Shown here piece by piece: positions 45,437-54,479 of a DNA stretch of 64,000 bases (position 1 is its first letter; every line of letters begins with the position of its first letter). Under the pieces are notes generated by a model. The model had not been told where the DNA came from, searched no databases, and worked only from the letters and a program-made list of their open reading frames with translations. The position numbers and the translations under genes are program-made. The DNA comes from Atriophallophorus winterbourni (Eukaryota > Platyhelminthes > Trematoda > Plagiorchiida > Microphallidae): contig JACCGJ010020221.1 in assembly GCA_013407085.1 (NCBI GenBank), positions 21,213 through 85,212 of the forward strand, in the 5' to 3' direction.

Positions 45437-47302
45437 TCACCGAGACAGCAAATGAGAACGACCATCATCTTTTTGTCGTCTGCTTGCGGTCCTGTGAACA
45501 CCATCTTCAATGGTACTTCGTTGCGCGTGGCTGATTTTCAAATCAGTAATAAACGATGCCCCGTGGTGGTGACGATTAACCGCCTCGCGAGCAGATTCCG
45601 CCGTTAGTTCCTCAATATGGCGACTCGTACGAATCGATCGCACTTTGTTGTATTCTTTAGCGTCTTGCATCATTTGCGCACGACGCGATTTGATTTCTTC
45701 ACGCGACAGTTTTGGACGATCTTTCGTTTCCTCTCTTGCTGGACGGTCATGTCGACGTATGTCAACACGGTCTGGTCGGCGTTGGGGTGGTTGCTTATGA
45801 CGTGGTTCATCTGATTCGGGAGATGATGGTCTTTTGGAATTGCTGTCTTTGTTTTCATCGAGAGAATTTTTCTCGTCACATTGTCGAACGATTTTTATGA
45901 ATTTTTCAAGCAATTCATCCCCAGAGCTGCTGCTGGAACTGCTGGAAGGGCTACGAGAACGTCGATGGTGCTTGTGCTTTTTGGATTTCTTTCGCTTACG
46001 ACCATGCTCCTTCTGATGCTTTTGTATGGTGAGCTGGAAAGTCAATGAAACTAGAACGTTTCACACTCACCAAGCGCCTGAGCTTTTTAATTTTTGCAGT
46101 GTTTTTCAGTAGTTCCATTCGTTTTTCCGTTTCACGTTGTCTGTAAAATCAATAACAAATAAAATCACCAAACATACTTCATGATGGTTAACGGATCCTC
46201 GCGATATTTGGTCTCCATATCGATCCGAGAAAGGCGTTGCGAAGAGGATTCTTCATAGTCTACGACAATCAACTGTATGCGCAAGGATGCACCAACCTCG
46301 GCCTAATTTTTCAATGTGCTCCGCGTCCGATACCGCTTTACCCAACAGATATGCTTCAGAATCATCCTTCGTCTGATTGTACATCCAACCGATATCATTC
46401 TGAGACCTTTTGTTTGTAGGTAAACAGTGCGATGCGCTTACTTGTCTTTTTTGAGCACAGCCGCTATTTTCGCCCGTTCACTTGCTGGCTGTAAATATGA
46501 TGAAACAAAAAGAAAAGCTTAATATTGTGGAGGGTGACTAGGCTAGTAATAAAACAGTTCAGCGCCATAAACTTCGAGTCACAATTTTAGTAAACTTGTT
46601 AAAATATTGCAAAAAGCGAAATATAAGATGCACAACCTCATGTAAACGTGAAAGTAGAACAAGAGTATTTGATAAGAAAATACGAATATATTTAGTAAAA
46701 TGGTGAGGGCTTGGCTATAACTGGAGTACCAACTAATTGAAAGCATGAGAGACCAAGCTGATGGCGAGTGATAACAGATAAGCGGACTAGTATACAAGGC
46801 AGAAATGGGTAACAAGACACCCGAAAGTAAGACTTCCTGATTGCACGAGTGTGCCATTGTGAATTAATTCTGTGATGTGCAGTGGAAACCATGCTAAATT
46901 GATTTGCCATCGGTACTTAGCTGTATGCGGAAACACGCTGGAGTCTCACTGCCATTTCTACTTCTATTTTCTCTGATATATCTGTCTACGCTTGAGCGAC
47001 GTGACAGTATCTTATCCCACCTGCTGTCGTTGACTATGCGGTACTTTGCCTGAATCAGGCTTGTGATTTCATGCAAGACGGCATTCAGACTGCAACACAG
47101 TTCAGGCCTCACCAAAGGATTACTGATTGTATGGTGATAATGAAACTGTAAGAACAATCACTGGTGACGATCAGGTGGCTAAGGTATTACCTATATAGCT
47201 CATAAATAGGAAATGCGACAAAGAAACGTTACTTACGATGTCTTCCAGGTTGATTTTATTCGAAGACGAAGGAAAGCGAGAAGAATTCATAATTTTGGGG
47301 CA
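45437..47302 (-). CDS. CWC25: CWC25-like pre-mRNA splicing factor
   Basis: CWC25 joins the spliceosome after Prp2 action and promotes the first transesterification. Six minus-strand exons: 47302-47237, 46488-46442, 46406-46297, 46259-46178, 46140-46071 and 46033-45437, giving 323 aa. Conserved family features: GWMYNQ with YLLGK (about 44-61), KYREDPLTIMKKQRETEKR (92-110), a KIKKLRR block, then a Lys/Arg/Ser-rich tract (RSRSPSSSSSSSSGDE). The C-terminal LSREEIKSRRAQMMQDAKEY (from about 234) leads to STIEDGVHRTASRRQ. Introns are 748, 35, 37, 37 and 37 nt. The usual N-terminal KKSWHP-type motif of the family was not found. The reading starts at an ATG three bases after a TTTTCAG acceptor, so an upstream exon or a divergent N-terminus is possible. 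Confidence 0.85.
46489..47236 (-). other. CWC25 intron 1
   Basis: 748 nt, donor GTAAGT, acceptor TTTACAG. Contains a sense SINE-like copy at 46884-47073. Confidence 0.75.
46884..47073 (+). mobile_element. SINE-like repeat copy in CWC25 intron 1
   Basis: Lacks the first 45 bp. The middle (GCGGAAACACGCTGGAGTCT) and 3' end (GAATCAGGCTTGTGATTTCA) are clear, with moderate divergence. Confidence 0.75.
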
Positions 47303-47305
47303 TCA

Positions 47306-47330
47306 ACTGAAAATAAAATCAATAGTAGGA
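47306..47330 (-). other. splice acceptor 3 nt upstream of the CWC25 ATG
   Basis: The minus strand reads TTGATTTTATTTTCAG, then TTG ATG. It is either a spliced-leader acceptor or the end of an intron that separates missing 5' coding exons, because the frame stays open across it. Confidence 0.45.
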
Positions 47331-47739
47331 TGATGTCATCTAAAGCAGAATCAAAAAGCAGATACACATGAAAAGACAAAACTGAAATCTGAAAATGCCT
47401 GATTACTAGGACAGAGTTGGGCTGCCCAAAAGGAGACAATTAAAACAGAAAATCAGCAGTGGCTAAAAAGGTGTTCGTCGTATCAGATTACCAGAACTAC
47501 TAACAGCACATGTAGCGTCATATAGGCGGGGTTAGTTTAAAACATGAACAAGAAACATTATGAACTCGTTGAAAACGCAAACTGTAACCTCGATGAATAA
47601 GCTGCACTTCTGTCAGGGCTACACAAAAAACCACAAAACGGTTATTAAAAAGTTTGCATGCAGTGTGAGATCATTGAAAGCATTTCGAGCAGAGGTCGTG
47701 GGAGCACGAGATCTGTCATTTTACCTGTATTTTCATAAT
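47331..47739. other. intergenic, no gene seen
   Basis: No supported feature between CWC25 and the LINE fragments. Confidence 0.4.
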
Positions 47740-47960
47740 TGCTTGTGGACGTGATACTATCCGGTTGCCCATGCTGAAGTAGGGGGTTGGCTTAGGAGAC
47801 CCCACCCAGAGCCTTAGGCTAAAAAGTCTGAACCACAAGGCAGTGGGTTGAGACTGAGTTTGTCCGACCTCTATCCATTGACCTTTCTGGTATGAGTAGC
47901 TCTGCTGGCACCAAAAGACCACCCAGTATAGCTCAAGGGGGCATGAAGGTACACAAACCA
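47740..47960 (-). mobile_element. RTE-like LINE 5' UTR fragment
   Basis: The minus strand reads CCCCCTACTTCAGCATGGGC then AACCGGATAGTATCACG, matching 49317-49365 with substitutions. It lies opposite in strand to the adjacent LINE 3' part. Confidence 0.55.
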
Positions 47961-48069
47961 TCGCAGCACGTTAAGGTCCAGTCACAGCTTCTCCAGGCTC
48001 TGTGATTAAACAGTGATGAGACATCCTTAAAACATGTTCCAACCATCGCAAAAAATCAATCATCAGCAT

Positions 48070-48564
48070 GTGTCTTATTCGGTGCCCTCTTGGTCCTAAG
48101 AGAAATGCTTATGCTTGCTCGCTTGCGGTGGTTGGGAGATGTTTTAAGAATGCCTACTCACCGTTTACGGTACCGCGCCTTATTCGCAGAGCCTGGCAGA
48201 AGCGGGGATGAAGAAACTCACCGTAGCGCTAGGATCAGTTGGACGTATTCGTTTGCCTGGGTGGGGTCCAAAAGCTCCACCTAATAGTTGGCTGGAAACC
48301 TTACGCGATATGGCTACAAATAGCAGTCAGTGGCGCCAGTGTATTTTATTGTGTGTCATAATTTTTTATCCGGTATTATTTTATATAAAAAACCAAAAAA
48401 TCGCATGCAGTGAAACTTTAAAAACAAGCTGCTTTTGCGCATTTGCTTTTGCATATTCCGCTTGCCTGCTTTTCCTTTTTCACGCACTTGCTCATCTGCT
48501 TTTCCTGCTTCATATTGCTTGGCACTTTGTCTAGCTCTAGACTTGTGCTTCATGATGATGATGG
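48070..48564 (+). mobile_element. RTE-like LINE, RT C-terminus and 3' end
   Basis: Plus-strand frames read MLARLRWLGDVLRMPTHRLR, then (frame shift) LGSVGRIRLPGWGPKAPPN and WLETLRDMATNSSQWRQC, the C-terminal signature of RTE-like LINEs. A 3' UTR of about 210 bp ends with GGCACTTTG, the hairpin TCTAGCTCTAGA, CTTGTGCTTCAT and an (ATG)n tail. The catalytic domain is missing. Confidence 0.75.
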
Positions 48565-48845
48565 TCCTAACACCCGTTTGCAGACATCCATATTTGTAAC
48601 GCAATCCTATGCAGGCAACGAGGGTCAAAAACAAAAAAAACGAAGGATATATACTCGGATAGACCAGGTTTCACAGCCATAGAGTTTAGCAAGCACGGCT
48701 GCGTTGTACGCTCGACCGTTATTACGGATTAAAAAATCGGGTCGACGCCACAAACGGTGAAGTTTAGCAAATGCTACAATCATTTGGCGTACACGCTATG
48801 AGATATCGTCCCCGCCTGCAGAGACACAACTGCCTGTATGTATGT

Positions 48846-49015
48846 ACAAAAGCACAAGCCTGATCCAGGCAAAGTGCCGCACAGGCATAGACTGCACGTG
48901 GGATAAGATACTGTCAGGTTTCCCGAGCCTAGACAGATATGCGAAAAAATAGAACTTGTAGTGAGACTCCAGCGTGTTTCAGCATGCAGCTCACTACCGG
49001 TGGCCAATCAATTTA
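48846..49015 (-). mobile_element. SINE-like repeat copy, 5' end missing
   Basis: The minus-strand copy keeps its 3' end and tail (TGTATGTATGTAC at left) and stops at AATTTAGCA, where the RTE-like 5' region begins. Confidence 0.75.
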
Positions 49016-50448
49016 GCATTTAGCTCCCTATAAAAAGCCACAAAGATCCAATGATGACACCACGACGCGGCGGATGTGACTCGCCGCTTCAAAAGTCACT
49101 GCCCCTTGTCCTATCGAAGGACATTGTATGGTGCACAGGCAAAAACTGCAGTCACCAACCTATCAACGGGGTTATCGAGCTCCGAACTGGAAATTCCCAG
49201 AAAAGGGCGTATGAACCGCTTCGTCGGTCACCGGCCACCGATAGGTGCGAACCTCTCTCGCTCCACTGCCTTGTGGGTAAAGCCATCGCGCTAAAGGCTC
49301 GGGGTGGGACCCCCTAAACGAAATCTCCCCTACTTCGGTGTAGGCAACCGGGTAGTATCATGCCTACGTTCAACTATGACGATGATGACAACGCCGCATG
49401 CTATCACTACGAATCCTACCTTCGAAAGCTATTCTCCAGAACCCACCACATCATCCCCTCCCCCTCTTTCCCTGATGAACTTCGGACCATCAATGCTGGA
49501 CGCATTCCGTCGCAGCCAACTGTCCTTAGACAGGTGTCGATACCCAACGCTCTCCTCCGACCGCGCGCCCCTATTAGGCTTGCATCGTTCAATGTCCGCA
49601 CCCTGCAACAACCAGAACAACAGCTTGGACTAGCCCGCTCACTAGAGACACTAGGTATCGACATATGTTGCCTATCGGAAACCCGTCTTCGCGACACGGA
49701 TTCGGTATTGCAACTGAGTTCCCCTATGCCTCGTGGGAGTAGGTTCTACTTACGTGTGTCCAGTGATCCCGTTGCTTCCTCAGCCGGCCTAGCAGGTGTT
49801 GGGATTATTCTAAGCCAGAAAGCGGAAACCTCCCTCATAGATTGGATACCCGTTAATAGCAGACTGTGCGCAGCGAGATTTCAGGGTTACAGCAGAGTAA
49901 AAAAGCAACCTGACAGTATCTTAGCCCACGTGCAGTCGCTGACTGTACGGCACTTTGCCTGGATCAGGCTTGTGCTTTCGTATCGTATCGTAAACAAGCA
50001 TAGCGATGAGAGACCTAACTTATTCGTGATCTCGGCTTACGCACCCACGAACTGTGGGGAAGATGAGGTGAAGGACGAATTCTACGAAGAACTTCGATCT
50101 CTCTTAACGAAAGCACGCAGAGGCGATATAGTAGTGCTTGCCAGCGATCTCAATGCCCGAGTTGGATGTATAGCGCACTCCGAGCGCTTCCTTGGGGGGA
50201 AGTATGGAATGTCAGATGACCGTACAGACAATGGAGAGAGATTGTTGTCCTTCTGTGACGACCACCGCCTCTTTCTCGTCTCCACAAATTTTAGACATTC
50301 CAAGCGCCAAATAGCTAACTGGCGATCCCCATCACAACGTACTTGGGCGCAGCTTGACCACATCGCGATAAGCTACAGGTGGCGAGGTAGTGTCAAAAAC
50401 TGCAGATCATACTGGAGCACCAGTGTAGATTCTGACCACGCTTTAGTT
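49016..50448 (+). mobile_element. RTE-like LINE, 5' UTR and endonuclease
   Basis: The GC-rich 5' UTR (49020-49359) has several hairpins, for example GCGGCGGATGTGACTCGCCG and TGTCCTATCGAAGGACA. The ORF (49360-50451, 363 codons) encodes an AP-like endonuclease that nicks target DNA: LASFNVRTL, CCLSETRL, VISAYAPTN, VLASDLNARVG, AQLDHIAIS and SDHALV. All catalytic motifs are intact. A SINE fragment interrupts it in frame at 49902-49989. The reverse transcriptase is missing: homology ends at 50448, where gypsy sequence begins. Confidence 0.8.
49902..49989 (+). mobile_element. SINE 3' fragment inserted in the LINE endonuclease ORF
   Basis: The 88-bp insert (AGCAACCTGACAGTATCTTA to GGATCAGGCTTGTGCTTTCG plus TATCGTATC) is flanked by GTAAA at 49897-49901 and 49990-49994. 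Insert plus duplication is 93 bp, so the frame stays open and 31 residues are added between the EN strands. Confidence 0.8.
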
Positions 50449-52291
50449 TGACGAAGCCATCAAATCATTCGAACAACTCAAATCTGCACTAAACAAAGTC
50501 ACTTCACTGACTCATTTATCAACGAACCCCAATGCTCGACTGTCTCTCGCTACAGACGCATCACAAGAAGCAGTCGGCGCGGTCCTTCAACAAGAAGAAG
50601 ACAATATCACCAAGCCACTCGCTTTCTTTTCTCGTCGTCTTCAACCAGCTCAAACTCGATACAGTACGTTCGGCCGTGAGTTACTCGCTATCTATTATGC
50701 GATACGACATTTCAGACATTTGCTTGAAGGCCGTGATTTCACAGTATGGACCGATCACAAGCACTTAACGTTTGCTCTTTCCGCACCATCGGATCGATAT
50801 TCGCCCCGAGAAATACGTCACTTGGATTATATCTCGCAATTCACGAGTGACATTCGATATCTTTCCGGCTCGTCAAACACAGTTGCGGATACATTCTCTC
50901 GGATTCAGTTAAGTGCTATCGACCTGCCTGGAATCGACTTTGAGCAATTAGCACGTTCGCAGCAAAATGACCCTGTAATAAATCGGTATATTACTTCACA
51001 ATCGGGTAAAATCCGCCGTATCCCGATACCTAATTCCAATTCTTATCTGGTTTGTGACATGTCTACCGGTAAAGCCCGTCCAATTGTCCCATCAGATTTA
51101 AGACGTACCGTATTCGAGCATTTACATGGTTTATCACATCCCGGAATAAAAGCTACTAGAAAGTTGATTAGCTCTCGTTATCTTTGGTCTAATATGCATA
51201 AAGACATTCAACTTTGGACCAAGAGTTGCCTCCGATGTCAACAAAGCAAAGTCCAACGTCATACCATCAGTTCCCCTGGTGTATTTCCACCTGTTACGGA
51301 GCGCTTTCAGCACGTTCACTTGGATCTCGTTGGTCCATTAGCGGTCTCTAACGGTTGCTCCTATATATTGACCTGCGTCGACCGTTTTACCCGTTGGCCA
51401 TTGGCCGTAGCCATACAGGATATCAGTGCAGAGACGGTTGCGAAAGCTTTCGTTCAACATTGGATCAGCAACTTTGGTGTACCGAACACTATTACCACTG
51501 ACAGAGGTTCTCAATTCCAGTCAACGCTTTTTCGGGAATTGAATAGAACACTCGGTACAAAGCACATACAGACTACAGCCTACCATCCTTCTTCAAATGG
51601 CTTAGTCGAAAGATTTCACCGGCAACTAAAAGCCGCAATCATGAGTCACGGGAATTCAGAACGTTGGTCCGAGTCATTGCCTTCGGTGCTTCTTGGTATC
51701 CGTACAACCGTGAAAGAAGACCTGGGTTGCTCAGCTGCTGAGATGGTGTACGAGAGTACACTTAACCTACCTGGCGAATTTCTGACATCTTCCGATTCAC
51801 CAAATGATCTTACAGCTCCACAATATGTCAGTCGCCTTCGCAGCTTCATGAAATCATTACGAGCTATCCCAACTCGCCAACAAGCCCAACCGTTCTATAT
51901 CCCGGCAGACTTGTCTACCTGTGACTTTGTGTTTGTGCGCGCCGATCACGTACGTCGACCACTTCAACCACCGTATACTGGTCCGTACAAGGTGCTCAGC
52001 AGGCATCACAAGTATTTCGTAATTGACCGGAATGGATCAAGAGAAACTGTCAGTATCGATCGTCTGAAAGTCGCTTACGTAGAACCAACATCGGAAGCGA
52101 AAGCAAATACCCGAAACATTACTCCACAGACGTCTACTACTAACCAACACGTCCCTTCGTCTGATTCACCAGAAACCAACCTTACCCCCGATAAACCCCC
52201 ATTTCGTTCGTGTCTCAAACCACCCGACAGACAAACACATTCAGGCCGCAAGGTACATTTTCCCCAAAAGTTTGACGATTTTATAACCTAA
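50449..52291 (+). pseudogene. Ty3/gypsy pol fragment: RNase H and integrase
   Basis: An uninterrupted frame of about 613 codons continues from [16 protein letters not shown]. RNase H carries [27 protein letters not shown] and FTVWTDHK. The integrase has the H2C2 finger ([19 protein letters not shown]) and the DDE triad: [15 protein letters not shown] and NGLVERFH. The C-terminus contains [20 protein letters not shown] and [16 protein letters not shown]. All catalytic residues are intact. Gag, protease and RT are missing because the 5' side is replaced by the RTE-like LINE. It resembles CsRn1-like trematode elements. Confidence 0.85.
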
Positions 52292-52340
52292 TGTTTTTTT
52301 TGAGCGTCTTTTTTTTGTTCGACGCTCTAGGAGGGGAATC

Positions 52341-52511
52341 TGTGGTGACGGTTCAAATATTTAATCAATAGTAATCAATAATTTTGTAATTCAAATTTTC
52401 TTGTTGTTGACCTCACATTAATTACAATACACTCTTTGTCTACGCACGGTTTTCGTTCTTCTGTGGTTGTCTGGGAGTCAAATTTGTATGTGGATATAAC
52501 GGGAATACACG
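52341..52511 (+). repeat. 3' LTR (start clear, end uncertain)
   Basis: The purine tract AGGAGGGGAATC precedes TGTGGTGACGGTTCAAATAT, the same start as the LTR at 28223. A possible end is AACGGGAATACA near 52511. No partner LTR is present in the window. Confidence 0.5.
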
Positions 52512-52530
52512 CAGCCTCAGAATCCATTCC

Positions 52531-52837
52531 TCAATATCCACTACAGAGGCAACTTAGGGGGGATCTTATAGAGACCTTTAAGGTTGTCAAAGGATTAAGT
52601 TGTCTCGAATTCGATGACTTTTTTCGGTTCTCTCCTTTGGTTGGTACACAAGGGCACAGTCTTACGCTAAGTAAACAGCACACCAGGCTCGAATCCAGAA
52701 CACACTTCTTTAGCATCCGTATAGTGAACGCGTTGAACTCACTTCCCGCAGAACTAATCATGGCAACTTCAGTAATTGCGTTCAAACATGGGCTGGACGA
52801 ACAATGGCAGGTGCTCTTCCCGGAGCATTACCCTTAA
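52531..52837 (+). mobile_element. CR1-like LINE C-terminal fragment
   Basis: The frame reads QLRGDLIETFKVVKGLS, FDDFFRFSPLVGTQGHSLTL, FFSIRIVNALNSLPAELIM and WQVLFPEHYP, the C-terminus of the E1/E2 subfamily. It is open to its natural stop but 5'-truncated. Confidence 0.7.
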
Positions 52838-53034
52838 GACTAAATCCCTCCATGTTTATGATCAAAAACCACAAAAATATTCGGAAAATCATTTTGAAAC
52901 ACAAAAAAGCGTTTCTTTTTCATTTTTTCGTATTTGTTGAAATAAACTGCTGTCCATCATCTTTTCATTCGATTGTACATGCAACATGCATTAACTCTCT
53001 CACCTTTCGGTGATGAGACCTCTTCCAGTGTGGA
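52838..53034. other. short spacer with a 38-bp sequence shared with 19.7 kb
   Basis: Positions 52986-53023 are identical to 19681-19718 (ATGCATTAACTCTCTCACC, then TTTCGGTGATGAGACCTCT). The shared piece contains the hairpin CACC-TTTC-GGTG. Confidence 0.6.
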
Positions 53035-54027
53035 TCTATCTCTCCCATCTATAAAAGCGGCTCTCGGTCTCTCGTGTCTAATTACCGACCGATAACATTA
53101 CTCTCTGTTATATCGAAACTTATGGAATCTATTATCAGTGACTCTCTGATCCAGTTCATTGAAGGACTACACCTTCTGTCTGATTCGCAACACGGTTTAC
53201 GTCCCCGGAGATCATGTGTGACAAACCTCATGCTCGCACGTGACCACTGGACATCCGAAGTCGACAAAGGACGAGAGATTCACCTAGTATACTTAGATTT
53301 CTCGAAAGCTTTCGACAGAGTCAACCATCGAATCTTGCTCCGCAAATTATGTTCTTTAGGGATTGCAGGTCAGTTGCTTCAGTGGCTTGAGAGTTATTTA
53401 TCAGATCGCCGCGCATGCGTCCGCGTCGATGGATGTCTCTCTTCAAGTTTCAGCATTTCCAGCGGTGTCCCTCAAGGCTCTGTAATCGGGCCAACCCTAT
53501 TCCTATCCTTCATTGATGATGTCGTTCAAGCCATTGATTCCCACACGCTCATGTATGCCGACGACATGAAACTCTGGAGAGTCATCACATGTCAACACGA
53601 CATCGATCAACTACAGGACGACCTCAATTCGATTTATGTGTGGTCACTCGAAAATTGCTTACTGTTCAATACAGAGAAATGCCGCGTCCTTTCAACGCGT
53701 ACAAACTATAGCCCAAGCTATTACCTGGGATTACACCCAATTGAGACGACTTCCTCAGAAAGGGACTTAGGCATTATCGTGCAGTCCAACATGTCAGTCT
53801 CGGCGACGTGCCTGAGAGCAGCCAATAAAGCAAACGCCATGCTTGGTCTTCTCAAACGTGTTTTTCGCAGATTTGAACCTCAATGTTTGTCGCTTTTGCT
53901 CAAAACATTCATCCGTCCACATCTCGAATACGCCGTTCAAGTTTGGTGCCCGTGGTTACTGACGGACCAAAGACTTCTTGAGGCTCCCCAGCGACGCGCC
54001 ACAAAACTTGTCAGAGGTCTGGCCTCG
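53035..54027 (+). mobile_element. CR1-like LINE E10, intact RT domain
   Basis: An uninterrupted frame from SPIYKSGSRS (53041) to 54027 encodes most of the RT: SNYRPITLLSVISKLMES, DSQHGLRPRRSC, LVYLDFSKAFDRVNH, SSGVPQGSVIGP, LMYADDMKLW (active-site YADD) and HLEYAVQVWCPWLL. It ends at LVRGLAS, where the tail of E11 begins. The endonuclease and the last 100 codons are missing. Confidence 0.8.
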
Positions 54028-54479
54028 TAATCAATAGTCAATAGTTTCAATAGTTAATAGTTTATTACGGTATAAAAGCGGGGAGCTTGTACAAAACCGC
54101 AGGGTGGATTGTGCAGTGGATCGAAAAGAAAAGAATAGTAAAATGTTCGAGTTTCCAAGGCCTTATAGCGGGCCACATTCGCGTTAACCTGCACCATCAG
54201 TGGATTTTTGTGGCATTTGGACAGGTAGGGCGTCAACCCGGGACACCGCTACCCACCACATCCTCCGGAACAGGGTGAGCTGAGACTGCGTGCGCTTGGA
54301 CTTCCGATACTGGGATATTGGGTCTCAAGAAGTTTCAGCAGTTCAGCAAAGTGGTCGAAGGGAAATGTGATCCATATTTTCTGGGACGGGAAACGCTGTG
54401 GAAAGAGGGAAAGATATGGTGCAGTATCACAAAGAATATAAGCGTAAAAAAGCATAATTAAGAATTGTGTATCGTCTGA

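Noticed and set aside
46579..46910. 92-codon hydrophobic minus-strand ORF
   Set aside because: Lies wholly inside CWC25 intron 1 and overlaps a SINE copy. Its composition reflects AT-rich intron sequence.
47281..47289. alternative CWC25 start at 47289
   Set aside because: That frame ends in phase 2 and runs into a stop in the next exon. The ATG at 47302 keeps phase 0 through all later exons.
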